Below are positions 36,801-47,861 of a DNA stretch of 64,000 bases, one piece after another. The notes below the pieces were generated by a model, which searched no databases, was not told the DNA's origin, and worked only from the letters and a program-made list of their open reading frames with translations. Both the position numbers and the translations under genes were made by a program. This DNA comes from Aurifilum marmelostoma (Eukaryota; Ascomycota; Sordariomycetes; Diaporthales; Cryphonectriaceae), in NCBI GenBank assembly GCA_027559495.1, contig JAMXSV010000003.1:1674001-1738000 (forward strand). The letters are read 5' to 3'. The first letter of the stretch is position 1, and each line of letters starts with the position of its first letter.

Positions 36801-39800
36801 CTTCGAGATTTTTTGGATTTTTCTTTCAACCCTGCATGCATTTGTTTCTCTCTCCCACGCACACGATGGAGCACAGGGCGGGTCTTCCCCCGACCCAAAC
36901 CCAGCCCAAGACACACAAACGCATGCACGCGCATGAACCGGTGAAGGAAAGACCTTGCGCGCTGAGACGTGGGGGGGGGGGGCGTGAGCAGAAGAAAATA
37001 GAGAAGCGGGCCTCCATAAATGGCGGAAGAGCTGTCCGGAGCTGGAGGTTCCACAATCCTCTCGCCTCGTCCCTGCTCTCCACAACACACACGTCTGGTG
37101 GGACCATCCTTACACCCTCAGAAACCCAACCCCCAGTCTGGAACCACCACCTGTCAAGTTCGGCAAATTTTCACCAATCGACGGTGGTCGAGGATCCAAG
37201 CCATGTCTTTGTTGTGCTGGCGAGAAGCAAGAAGCTGAGACCCAGGCAGGGGGGGGGTTCTGATCTGTGGTTACGTGTCGTCGTGAGAGGTGAGGTGCGG
37301 GTGTGCCTGAGCCAAGGCACACTGGGGGAGTGGGTGAGTGAGGTCGATGAGAATTGAACAAGATGAGATGGTGGCATACTGGCTGTCGCCGTGTTAGCCA
37401 CACAAATAGGAAACGTGTCAGCCATTTTTTTTGTTGATGTTGACCACCATATACTATCTTCCCAGGGAGAACAGACAACACCTACCAACACGACAACAGC
37501 AGCAGCGGCAACAATAACAACACCACCCGCGAAGGTAGTTTGCCGATGGTGGCGTCCGCTGGATCCTCGGTAGTCCCGTCGTTTGACAGCCACCCATGCC
37601 CAAGCTGTGTTGTGCCTGGGCATATCTGCATGTCTCAGTGCAGATGCCTGTCATGCCCTGTCCTTCTTTCTCTGTCTCTCCACCAAACTTGGCTGCGCTG
37701 GGGCAGAGGAGAATTTTTTTCTTCGTCTATTCCCCCCTTACTGCCCTGCAGCTTTCTTCTGTGTGTTGTTTGCGCGTCATTGGGCGTCGTCGGAATGCTT
37801 GCTGTGCCTTACGCCTGCTGCTGCCGCCTCCTCCCCACTCCTCTGGAAACCACCCCCCCCTTCCCCCTGCTCTGGTGCTTTATAGAGACACACCTTCGCT
37901 CAGGCAAGCTGTGGACGAGGAGGAGCTCCGTCGGGCAGGCAGGTAGGTAGGCAGGCAAGCAGGCGACCTACCCAGCCAGTGGAGGCTCTCGTCAAGAACC
38001 CACTTCCCCTCGTTAGACACGGCGCGCTGGTGTGCCCTGGTTGCTCCTGCTATCCAAGCGGGTACGACGCGATCTGGAGAAGCCCAGAAGCCTTACCCCT
38101 TGTGGCGTCGGGTCCCCATCTCGATGTGTGCGACTGTGTTGTCTGGGAAGGCAGTCACTGTACTATGCATCGTAGTGCACCCAATGGACAGACAACACGC
38201 CATAGCAGAAGGGGAGGCGGGGGGGGGAAAGATGTGGGTAAAACTAAGGACCGGTCAAGAGAGAAGAAAGAGAAGATGCACGAGGAGCACCACCTGGCCC
38301 ACCTTTGCCCCTGGTGTCGTATCCATCGTCGGGCTGGGAAGCCCAGACAACGTGAGTACGCGAGCGATGCGGGCCAGGGCAAGACTAAACCAATGCCAGA
38401 GCTAGCTGAGCCAGCACAAGCGTTGGACGTCGACGACCCCCCCTCGCTCGATCAAGGAGACCGGACGAGCCCAGCCCTGTGGAGAGGATGGGACTGCCAC
38501 GCGCGCAGGGAGAAGAAATGCATCTTTGCGGGGAGGGGCGTTGCCAGGCACGATCGTAGGAACAGCACGAGGATACTGCATATGCTCCGATGTGCTGGCA
38601 GCCTTTGGCCGGCCCTCAGCTGTTGAGAAGAGGGGGGTCAGGGACTAGGGCCCAGGGGCACGGCCTGGTTGATTCGCGGAAGACAGGAGATGGGGACGCT
38701 TCTTGGGCAGCTTGGCCGCAAGGTGACGGAGACAGGGCTTCAGAGGCTCAGTATTTACACGAGGGGGGAAGCCTTTCACAGTGTGACAAGGACTGAGGTC
38801 TTTCGGGGGGTGTATTGTAAGTAAAATTCTACATGAGGCTTGGTGATGGGTCGACGAGGGCAGTTGCTTCAAAAATGTGTGTACCTAGGTATTATTATAA
38901 TAACGACTCCTGTTGCTCTAGTAATTATGAAATTTACTGGGATGGTTTAGATCGTGGGCCAATATTGTCACAATGATACTAAGGTTGGATGCAAGAAGCT
39001 GGAGTGATCTGATTATCTCATGTCTCTCTGAGAGAGAGGTCGAGGCACAAGGAAAATAGTATTCGTCTTTGTTCTCTGATATGTAAAGCTGGATGACTGG
39101 GAAACAGACAACCAGCGAACGGTATATGATACTGCAGACACAAATCTAGAGCTCTGATAAAAGGGAATTGCCACAACCACACTGAGTGTTCTTTTGTCTC
39201 GCAAGATGTCCCTTCTATGCTGGACAGGCCGACGTGTTGCAGCCCATGCTCTGCCTTCACCAAGAGCACACTACCTGTAGGATTGTCCCGGCCCCAGATG
39301 TTGATTTCCTGACTGCAACAAGGGAGATGCCTTGAACTACGTCCTGTGACTTGAATGCAAACCAAGTTCGCCCCTTACCCATCTGTAAGTGGGATAGCTA
39401 GGGTTGAAGGTTGTACACAAAACCCAATGTCCTCAGCCCGTTGTTGTCAACCAGTTTCTTTTTTCCCCTTGAATCGAGTCATCTATCTGGGATTTGTAGA
39501 GGCACACCCTCGGAGTTGTTTTTTTTTTTTTCTCTTTCTCTTCCCTTTCTCTTCTGGTCGGAAAATGGTGGCATATGAGCAGGAGTTCCTCCCTGTGTTA
39601 CTGTCTCAGATCCAAATCTGTTTTGTGGCTTTCAAATGGTCACAATATCCAGCAAGACCCAACCAAACTCCTCCCCCCCCCCCTTCTCCCCGAGACGGGG
39701 GCCAGGGGTGCTTATTCTCAGTGATAGATGGGGGGGGGGGATTCTCAAGAAGGAGGCTGGAAAGCTGATTGCCTTTCGCCTCGTCATGGGATGACAAATT

Positions 39801-40751
39801 ACCTGCAACGTCTTCGATCCTGGTCAAGAAGGGGGGGGAGGAGAAGGATGGCTGCAGTTGTCCCCTGATTCGAACGCGAGGGCTTTGAAACCCTCAAGTT
39901 AGTTTCTCTCGACTCATGGAGGGACGACGATTAATTGTATTCTCCGGACCTCCGCCACACACGAGTCCGGGTGTCAAAAACACGAAGTACCGGGCTTCGT
40001 CAGCTGACTGCCTGCAACAGGTCCTACATTTAGCAGATTGCCACAGCCTAGAGGATGGCCATGATCATGCAGAGGTTTCAGGGAGGCTTTCTTTTTTTCT
40101 CAGTGTGTTATTCGATGAAAATAGAATCATCGACTTGAGAAAGCCACACCACAGTCATACTTTCTTCCTTCTTTGCAAATCACTGGGCCGAGTGTCTCGG
40201 GGTGGCCCCTCCATCCTCTCCCTACAAGGCGTTGAGGCTGGCTAAAACAGATCCATCGGCCCAAAATGTCAACGTACGATCGTGGTTCATGCACATACGC
40301 CTCTTGGGCCCCAAAAGAAAATCTCGACGCCCTCGGAAGATAGGTGCTCCCCCCCCCCTCCCTCTCTCTGCGCCAAAACGCCAACTTCGCCGGTCATGTC
40401 TCATGATCTGCGGGCTGGCGTCTCAGTTGAATTTTTTTTTTCCTCGTTACATTTTGACGATCCTCTGTTATATCTATTGCCTGTGTTGTCTATAATGACA
40501 AATCTTGTTGACGGCATCACAATCCTGAGTGTGTTCTTCATGGTGCCCACTTGCTTTCGTCACTGGACGTTGAGCCCTCCCCTTAAACAAGAGGGTTGGT
40601 GGAACCTGAAGGAGAGATGATCAAGACTCGAAGTCTCAATTGTAGGTGAAAGTGACTTATCAGCATGCGAGGGAGGGTATTGAAGGTCACCTGCCATTCT
40701 CAAACTCGAGGAAACAGTTTAGACACGAAGGTCTCATCCAGCACAACACGG
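33863..40751. other. Gene-poor region, third part
   Basis: No conserved protein, tRNA or rRNA was recognised. The two longest uninterrupted frames of the region are here: 225 codons at 36,680-37,357 (+) and 215 codons at 37,979-38,626 (+). Both are rich in Arg, Gly, His, Pro and Ser, run through G runs (36,972 and 38,219) and have no recognisable domain, so I treat them as chance frames in GC-rich DNA. Near 38,880-39,000 a short AT-richer stretch occurs. C/G and T runs are frequent, for example at 39,520 and 39,675. Confidence 0.45.
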
Positions 40752-40770
40752 CCAATAACAAGAGATAAAA
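40752..40770 (+). promoter_or_regulatory. CCAAT and TATA-like pair before the orphan gene
   Basis: CCAAT at 40,752-40,756 and GATAAAA at 40,764-40,770 lie 63 and 49 bp before the ATG at 40,819. This order and closeness suit a short fungal promoter, although each element is too common to be proof. Confidence 0.35.
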
Positions 40771-40818
40771 GGGACGAGGTATCACACAACACCGTCATCT
40801 GTACAAGAGAGTGAAGTC

Positions 40819-41260
40819 ATGGCTCAGACCGAAGAAGAAAAATCTTCTAGTCATGCGGCCAGGATTGTTTCGATTCATTCCCAACTCGACAACATGGTAG
40901 AAGAATATTCCCTCAAGCGTGAAGCCACAGCGCACAGCTTCCCTGGTGGTCGTCCGCCCGACCGCACACAAGAGCCATCTGCACATAATTACGGCTTCAA
41001 TCTTCCAGAAAACTTTACCCATCACACCGAGAAGCACCAGGAGCTAAAACAAGTATTGTGTTGGGAAAGACCTCGGGCCGAATGACAATTGTTGAGGCTG
41101 CTAATTACAGGTTAAACTCGGTCACTCGTTTCACAATATGATCTACGTACGTGATGAGAACACAAGTATTGGGACCTGGTTTTGGCCGAGAGGGGGTTTT
41201 TTTTTCTTTCCCTCGCCCTTGCCTAAGCGTGTCAAGTTACGAGACAAAGCTCTTCTATAG
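40819..41260 (+). CDS. Probable two-exon orphan protein
   Basis: I do not recognise a family. Exon 1 (40,819-41,052) starts with ATG in good context (AGTCATGGC) and encodes 78 residues: an acidic/basic amphipathic start with SHAARIVSIHSQLDNMVEEY, a Pro/Arg stretch, and NYGFNLPENFTHHTEKHQEL. A 58-bp intron (41,053-41,110) with donor GTATTG, branch-site-like GCTAAT and acceptor TTACAG leads into a frame that stays open for 50 codons (VKLGHSFHNMIYVRDENTSI...) to TAG at 41,258-41,260, giving 127 residues. Without splicing the frame ends at 41,085 (88 residues). A stronger donor, GTACGT, lies at 41,147, so a further exon is possible. There is no signal peptide or membrane segment. Codon bias is weaker than in the housekeeping genes, which fits a young, weakly expressed gene. 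Confidence 0.4.
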
Positions 41261-42065
41261 TATCGATGTGAGCTGCGTACATGCAATAGGCTTGATTGCT
41301 GCCCGCCTTGTCTTTCCGAGGAATCGAGTGATGATCAGCTGAGGTGAAATGCAGAATGATGCATCCCCCCGGTGGAAACTTGTTTTCCCCCTCTCTCTAC
41401 TCAAAAGGTTGCATTGATTTTTCAAGTCGTACGAGGGGGGGCGGGGGAATCGGGAGCCATTTCCATTTAATGCATGCATGTCTCGACACGAAATAGTCGA
41501 TCCGATGAGACAGTGTGAAAACCCGGGTCCCATGTCGCTCTTGACTTGTCTCACTGTAGCACGTTACGATTTTAAAGGAAACAAGAGAAAAATTATACAC
41601 ACACCCTTGCTTTTTGTTGTTTTTTCTTTTTCTTTTTCGGCCAGGGGGAGGGCGTTTGCTTCAGCCTCTGGTGCCACACGGGCGGTCCTCATTCGTGAGG
41701 ACTGGTTGACATAGGATGCCTGCGCATTCCGCGGGCTTTGAGTGATAGGATCAACAGCATGCTCGAAGCTTGCAAAGCTTCCTTGGCTGAGGGGTGGCCC
41801 GGGATGGTGGGGGGTCAACGCATCACCGGACAGGCGTGGTACTTTTGGGCTCTTCAGGTGATAGAAATACACCTCTGGTTTTTTGGATTTGGATCGGGAA
41901 CCCACAACGTGTTTGAGAGTCTCGAGGTGTACCACCATAGTAGGCACTCATAGCCAACCATGCTCAGTAGCAGAACCCTCTTTCTCTCTGGTATGGTACT
42001 GGCGGAGTGATGGCTGAACAACAAGAAAGACGAACCCAAGCCGCACCGCAGCTCCTCTCTCTCTC
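41261..42065. other. Convergent intergenic region
   Basis: This region lies between the orphan gene (+) and the class II aldolase-type gene (-). It has a C run and a G run near 41,367 and 41,437 and CT-rich DNA near 42,060. No gene was recognised. The frame of 127 codons on the minus strand (41,564-41,947) has no family resemblance. Confidence 0.5.
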
Positions 42066-43187
42066 TCACAGCGTGATAGTCAGGTGCTCGAAGCCCCTGG
42101 CGAGCACCTCCTCCCCACCGGCCTCCTCGATCTCCAGCTCGACATCCGGCTGCATCTCCCTGTACATGGCATTGCTCTCGCTGGCCATCTTGCAGTTGTA
42201 TGCAGCCTCCTCATCGCTGATGATGTTCTTCTTGAGCCTGCCGCCCGCACAGGCGGCCTCGACCTGCAGCTGGATGGCACAGCTCCGCTCCATCAGGCCG
42301 AAGATGAAGCCAGCCTCGTCGACGGTGTCACCGACGCTCAGAAGGCCGTGATTCATGAGAATGGCACCCTTGTTGTGCTGGCCCAAGGCGTCGGCGATGC
42401 GCTCTCCTTCATCGCTGGCGAACACGATGCCGCCGTAGTCAGCGTATACGGCGTGGCAGTTGTGAAGGGAGCACACGTCCTGCGTGATCATCTCGAGAGG
42501 CCGGGCAAAGACGCTCCACGCGCGGCCGGCCATGGTGTGCGCGTGGCAGACGGCGTGGATGTCGCCGCGTCGCTTGTGGATCGCGCTGTGGATGTAGTAG
42601 CCCGCCTTGTTGCCCGTCACCCGCCCCGTCGCAGGGTTGGGGCGGCCACCCACGATGCGGCCTGTCTCGATCTCCATGGGGATGAAGTCGCCCGCCGTGA
42701 GCGTGCCGTAGTGCCGTGACAGTGGGTTCATCCACATGAGCTGAGGGTACTCTGGGTCACGGACCGAGATGTGTCCCGACTGGCCTTCCGCGTAGCCCAT
42801 GCGCGACCAGTTTCGGAAGACGGCGGCCATGTGGACGAGGATGTGCCGCCGCTCCGCAGTGTAGGTGGGGAAGGTCGGTATGTCTGGATTGAGCATCGTG
42901 TCAGTACTGGTGTTTTTTTGTCAAGAATCTGACATCTAGGCTGCAGAGGTGGCACCTTGGACAAGCACAATCTAGAGTTGGTCGTTGATGCCACAAGGTC
43001 TGCCTGTGCCTTCACCACATCCTCAGGTGTGTCCATCGGCATGAACTGGCTCCAACTCACCTGGCAGAACATCTCCATGTGAAATAGCTTCGAGCGGCGT
43101 GACCTCCTTCTCGACCTCTTGAACGCCCTGTGTTTTAGTGACCGCAACAGCAGTGGTAGGTGCCTCTGATGTCGCCGTGGGAGCCAT
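42066..43187 (-). CDS. Class II aldolase/adducin N-terminal domain protein
   Basis: The spliced gene is complement(42066..42883, 43061..43187), giving 314 residues. Exon 1 encodes MAPTATSEAP, then TKTQGVQEVEKEVTPLEAIS and HGDVLP. Exon 2 starts within DIPTFPTY, so the in-frame ATG at 42,896 lies in the 177-bp intron and is not the start. The fold core is typical of this family: EGQSGHISVRDPEYP, NPLSRHYG, then HAVCHAHTMAGRAWS with the HxH zinc pair (His156, His158), and MNHGLLSVG with the third zinc-ligand His. Class II aldolases cleave sugar phosphates such as fuculose-1-phosphate, while adducins lack activity. The substrate of the abundant fungal members is unknown. It is probably cytosolic, as no signal sequence is seen. 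Branch-site-like ACTGAC lies about 20 bp before the acceptor. Confidence 0.9.
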
Positions 43188-44955
43188 CTTGGAACAATCA
43201 GGCCAAAGTCAGCACGCGCTACCAATTATAGTATCAAGTCTCCAGAGCCAATTCTGATAGAAAGACACTCTGCGCTGGCGTTCCTTCTTATTCCACGGAC
43301 GAGTGATGGATAGCAAAATGGTTTGAGACCGGAAGTGCTGACCCTAGCCTTCTGTCGTGGTTCTTCTTTCTCTTATCTTTTCTTCCTCTGACCTTGTTGT
43401 GGTCGTCCGGGGGTATCTTGGATATAGAAAGTGAAAAGTGAAAGAGGATTCGCTGTTTGCTGATACGCTTTGCCGCCCGAAGCCGACCTCTCATGCCGGT
43501 CCGGCAGTGGAAGACCGGGCCGGCCTCGAGTATGCGCTGTACAGTAGGTCTCGAACCGCATAGTGTCTCTAGGCTGTTGTCGTATGATGCCATCACTCTA
43601 GTTTTGCCCTCCCTCGAGCCATTCTCGGTCGACAATGTTGATAGCTCGGGTATGTATTACTGGCCGGGGCTGCACAACAGCCGCACGAGGTAGCCGGGAG
43701 TGTGGTGGCAAGCCTGGCTTATGCCGCAGGATGCGGTGCCTTTGTCGAGCACGGCAGTGACACTGATGCTCCACTAGCCATCTACAGCAGAACAGGGCGC
43801 TGAGAGCCTGGAACAAATATCCATCGAGCGTCGCTGGTGCCTTCGAGAATGGGTACTAGTAGCCGGGTGGTGGCAATCCATCACTTCTGGGCTGTGCACG
43901 TCCCTCCGACTGATGAATAAAGTTGCAATACTACTGAGAGAAACTGGCCAACTGGCGTTCTCGTCGACACCCATCCTGTTGATCCGCATGAGCCCGAAAG
44001 TGGCATCTTAAGGCTTCCTTCCACAAGCTTGCAGCTCAAGATAGACGCCAACCAGTCGGAAATTACTGGGCCTGCCACCTCAGAGGTTCCGGTGAGTGGA
44101 GCTTCGATGAGCATCGCGATGTAAACACTAGAGAACCATGTCATATCTGTGTCTTGTCTGTTTGAAGACGGTAGTAGTGCTGGGCAAGAGAACGGTATCC
44201 ACTGCTCACGATGTCAGCGGGTGTAAATTATTTTCCCCTTGCGAGCGCGGGTTGGGCGCTTGAAGCTCCTTGGAAGAAAGGATCCAGGCCCAGACCTAGA
44301 TTGAGCCAGCATTCTGGCCGGAATCATCTCCTTCTCAGTCTAGAAGAAGGAACATGGCCAGTGGTGTCAGTGAGGCATGACAGCAGTAGACTTTGCAATG
44401 TAGGGCGTGACAGGTTACAAGGTGTGCGCAGAACTGCATAGAGCTTCGGTTCGGACTGAACATCGATGCAGAGATCAATGCCTCTGCAACAGACTCTGAA
44501 AAAACGCGAACATTGCCACCTTCACATTGGTGTGCCTCGCTTGTGTGGATGTGTGTGTGTTGATGGAAGACAAAACTGCAGCCGAGATGAAGACGTGAAG
44601 GCACCGCCTAGGTATGCTCTAAATCCAGTCAGTGAGCTCATACTACAGTACAGTAGGCTCGGTTCAGGGGTGCTGGGTGGCCAGGGGCTAGGGGCGAGTG
44701 TCCCACTGAGGCCGCAGTTTTGGCGGCAGGCATCAATACAACCCACTTTTCCCAGAAGCTCGCCGTCGCGGCACCAGCATTTTCTTCAACCGCGACGAGG
44801 GGCTCACCTACTGCTGCCAACAGCCTCGCTAATATTCCGTCGTCCCGTCTGGCCAACACTTTCCCCCCTCCTTCCCGTTGTGCCACCCCTTTCCACACAG
44901 CTGTTTACTGGTCCCTGATACTACCCTCTCCAGCCTTGAGAGCAGACCAGTCAAG
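43188..44955. other. Divergent intergenic region, aldolase-type gene / CCT3
   Basis: This 1.77-kb region should contain both promoters. Two adjoining plus-strand open stretches without clear starts (43,651-43,803 and about 43,778-44,011) read moderately protein-like (AGSVVASLAYAAGCGAFVEH; VAILLRETGQLAFSSTPILL) but are in different frames with stops between them. They could be a relic or chance. A minus-strand frame of 115 codons (43,288-43,635) overlaps part of the first stretch. No RNA gene was recognised. Confidence 0.4.
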
Positions 44956-47005
44956 ATGCAGGCCCCAGTTCTGGTTATGAGTACGTTGTTCTGCCCCACC
45001 ATGGCCACGACCGAGCTCCTGCAGAGCTCCTCAAGGCGACCACCAGAGAGGTCGCGAAGCTGAAACGTAGCTATCTACAGACACCGCCAGCGGCGAGAGA
45101 CAGACCGGGAGGAAAGCCCAGCTGTCTAACATCACTGCCGCCAAGATGTAAGCTCTCCTTTCTACTCCAGTGGCCGTCCGCCGGCCCAGGACTTCGAGAC
45201 CAAGAGAGTACTGACCACCGCGTGCGCACCATCAGCGTTGCCGACATCATCCGATCATGTCTCGGCCCCAAGGCCATGTTGAAGATGCTATTGGATCCGA
45301 TGGGAGGCATCGTGCTCACCAACGATGGACACGCTATCCTGCGAGAGATCGAGGTCTCGCACCCTGCTGCGAAGAGCATGATCGAGCTCAGCCGGACGCA
45401 GGACGAGGAGGTCGGCGACGGTACCACGACGGTCATCATCTTGGGTACGTACCAAGGCCTTTTTTTCCACCGAGGACAAGAAGATGATCATCTTCAGGAT
45501 GCTGACTACCACTTCAAGCTGGTGAGATACTGGCACAGGCAATGCCCCAACTCGAGCGAAACATCCATCCCGTGGTCATCATCTCCGCCTTTAAGCGTGC
45601 CCTTGCCGATGCCCTGCAGATAATTGAAGACATCTCTCTGCCCATCGACATCAACGACGACAAGGCCATGTACGGACTGATATCATCGTCTATCGGCACC
45701 AAGTTCGTCTCGCGGTGGTCGGAGCTTATGTGCGACCTCGCCCTCAAGGCTGTGCGAACTGTGTCGTGGGAGGTCGGCAACGGCAAGACCGAGGTCGATA
45801 TCAAGCGCTACGCCCGTGTCGAGAAGGTTCCTGGCGGTGAGATCGAGGACAGCAGGGTCCTGGACGGTGTCATGCTCAACAAGGATATCACACACCCCAA
45901 GATGAGGAGGAAGATCGAGAACCCCAGGATCGTGCTGCTCGACTGCCCGCTCGAGTACAAGAAGGGAGAGTCGCAGACCAACATCGAGATCTCTCAGGAG
46001 GAGGACTGGCAGCGGATACTGCAGATTGAGGAGGAGCAGGTCAAGGCCATGGCTGACGCAATTTTGGCTGTCAAGCCAGATCTCGTCATCACCGAGAAGG
46101 GAGTGTCAGGTGCGTTTTTCATACACCCTGCCATCCATGCACCCCTTGGCGCCGCAATAACTAACACTTACACACGCTTCAGACCTCGCGCAGCACTACC
46201 TGATGAAGGCCAACGTTACAGCACTGCGTCGTGTGAGGAAGACGGACAACAACAGAATCGCGCGCGCAACGGGCGCCACCATTGTCAACCGGGTGGAGGA
46301 CCTCCAGGAGTCGGATGTTGGCACCAAGTGCGGCCTCTTCGAGATTGAGAAGATCGGCGACGAATACTTCACCTTCCTGACGCAGTGCTCCGAGCCCAAG
46401 GCCTGCACGGTGCTGCTCCGCGGCCCCTCCAAGGACATCCTCAATGAGGTTGAGCGAAACCTGCAGGACGCCATGGGCGTGGCACGCAATGTCATGTTCC
46501 ACCCGCGTCTCTCGCCCGGTGGCGGCGCGACAGAGATGGCCGTGTCTGTGAAGCTGAACGAGATGGCCAAGGGTGTCGAGGGTGTGCAGCAGTGGCCATA
46601 CAAGGCTGTGGCCGAGGCACTGGAGGTCATCCCCCGGACTCTGATCCAAAATGCGGGCGCAAGCCCTGTGCGTGTCCTCACGGACCTGCGGGCCAAGCAC
46701 GCCGAGGGCCTGACCTCGTGGGGCATCAACGGCGACACGGGCGCGCTGGCCGACATGAAGGACTATGGCGTGTGGGAGCCGCAGGCGATCAAGCTGCAGA
46801 GCATCAAGACGGCTATTGAGGTAAGTTGTGTCTATTATATTGCGTGTGGATGTTGCAACCTATCCGGTCTACGCTGCCTGTTCTGATCCTGCTGCTAATC
46901 TGCTACTCGTGTGAATAGGCTGCCTGCTTGCTGCTGCGTGTCGACGACATCTGCAGCGCAAAGAAGGCACCAGCCGGTGTCGGTACTGGTGGAGGTGATG
47001 ACTAA
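44956..47005 (+). CDS. CCT3: T-complex protein 1 subunit gamma (CCT3)
   Basis: CCT3 is one of the eight subunits of the cytosolic group II chaperonin (TRiC/CCT), which folds actin, tubulin and other proteins with ATP. The spliced gene is join(44956..44980, 45081..45147, 45236..45444, 45519..46109, 46183..46820, 46919..47005), giving 538 residues, the usual length. The N-terminus MQAPVLVMN is split by the first intron after 25 bp. Landmarks are RSCLGPKAMLKMLLDPMGGI, LTNDGHAILRE, the ATPase motif EVGDGTTTVIILAGE, the gamma-specific KRYARVEKVPGGEIEDSRVL, ITEKGVSD, ALRRVRKTDNNRIARATGA, HPRLSPGGGATEMAV and the C-terminal LLLRVDDICSAKK. The tail ends in a Gly-rich TGGGDD. All six exon joins restore family-conserved sequence, so the structure is firm. 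Confidence 0.97.
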
Positions 47006-47042
47006 AGAAGAGAGGACTGCGAAATTAGACCTGGTGCCTGCA

Positions 47043-47048
47043 AATAAA
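47043..47048 (+). terminator. Candidate poly(A) signal of CCT3
   Basis: AATAAA followed by an A run, 38 bp after the CCT3 stop. Position and sequence are suitable. Fungal poly(A) signals are loose, so this is only a candidate. Confidence 0.4.
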
Positions 47049-47204
47049 AAAAGATGTGTTGGCTTGATCATACCCTGTATTACCTACCCATAGATATCGG
47101 TCCAGGTAGAGAAGGAAAAAAATGACACCTGGCAGCAGGCGTGTGCTGCCCGCGCCCTGTCCCTCCAAATGATAAATGCGTTTCGCTCTCCGAATCCTTC
47201 TCGC

Positions 47205-47861
47205 TCAATCGTCATCATGAATGAGTAGGCCTGGCGTGGCTTCTGGCCCAGCGACCTTACGAGTTTTGGCATCCTCAGTGTCGACATCCATCTTGCCGTT
47301 CTCAGCCTCGCCGTCCCCATCTCCATTTCTTGCCTGCACCACGCGTGCCTTGACACCGCCGCTGCCGCTTTGAGCGGCTGCTGCGCTGCCTCCTGACTGC
47401 TGCTTGGCCGCATCCTTCTTGCCCGCCTTGGCCTTCTCCTTCCTTGCCTTCATCTTGTCCCTCTTGGCGCGGTTCCTCTCCGTCTTCTTGCGGTCCTCCT
47501 CCTCCAGCTCCTGCTTCTTCTCCTCAAAGTCCTTTTGCGCCTCGTCCCGCCTCACCTCCTCGTCCATGATCCTGAGCCGCTCATACTCGCGCCTCCTGGC
47601 TGCCTTGTAGACGTGGAACTCGCCAGACCCCGCGCCGGCGGACGAGCCCTGGACGTTAGTCACGATCTCGGGCGGCAGTGGGAGTCTTCGTTTTGGATCG
47701 GGAGGACCCTTGGGGATACGGATCTCCTGGTCGGGCCGGGCGAAGAGACTGTCGAGCTGGGAGGCCTGCTGGGAGACGGGGGTGAGGGCGCGCTTCTTGA
47801 CGGGCCGCTTGGAGCGCGGGTCGGCGGAGACGGGAATCGACTCGGGGCCCGGGGCAGACAT
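47205..47861 (-). CDS. DUF1168 protein, PRKRIP1 homologue (spliceosome factor)
   Basis: A complete single-exon frame of 218 residues with start context CACCATGTC. The family signature is clear at about residues 64-100: EIVTNVQGSSAGAGSGEFHV followed by YKAARRREYERL, nearly the same as in human PRKRIP1. In animals PRKRIP1 sits in the catalytic C* spliceosome and also binds the kinase PKR; the PKR link cannot apply in fungi, so a splicing role is inferred. After the signature comes a long charged helix rich in Glu, Lys and Arg (about residues 100-160, KKQELEEEDRKKTERNRAKR), likely nuclear and RNA-binding, then a Ser/Gly/Ala-rich, acidic tail. It converges on CCT3 with only 199 bp between the stop codons, so the 3' ends may overlap. 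Confidence 0.92.
   Translation of the reverse strand: MSAPGPESIPVSADPRSKRPVKKRALTPVSQQASQLDSLFARPDQEIRIPKGPPDPKRRLPLPPEIVTNVQGSSAGAGSGEFHVYKAARRREYERLRIMDEEVRRDEAQKDFEEKKQELEEEDRKKTERNRAKRDKMKARKEKAKAGKKDAAKQQSGGSAAAAQSGSGGVKARVVQARNGDGDGEAENGKMDVDTEDAKTRKVAGPEATPGLLIHDDD

Noticed and set aside
36680..37357. 225-codon plus-strand frame
   Set aside because: Translates CA-, G- and T-rich tracts and is rich in His, Arg, Pro and Ser. No motif, and other frames are equally open nearby.
37979..38626. 215-codon plus-strand frame with several Cys and His residues
   Set aside because: The Cys/His spacing fits no zinc-finger family, the frame crosses a G run, and neither codon bias nor splice sites support it.
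39840..39920. tRNA-like minus-strand signal (GTTCGAATC with a GAGGG/CCCTC hairpin)
   Set aside because: The T-stem does not pair, the loop is eight bases, and no acceptor stem or A-box could be found.
10693..42065. CRISPR array, prophage or bacterial-type operon in the gene-poor region
   Set aside because: Repeats are simple di- to tetranucleotides without unique spacers. Genes in the window have spliceosomal introns, so the DNA is eukaryotic.
42884..42898. ATG at 42,896 as start of the class II aldolase-type gene
   Set aside because: An upstream exon (43,061-43,187) encodes the typical fungal N-terminus and splices in phase to position 42,883, so this ATG lies in the intron.
43520..43600. 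B-box-like GGTTCGAGACC on the minus strand
   Set aside because: Flanking bases do not form a T-stem, and no A-box is at the right distance.
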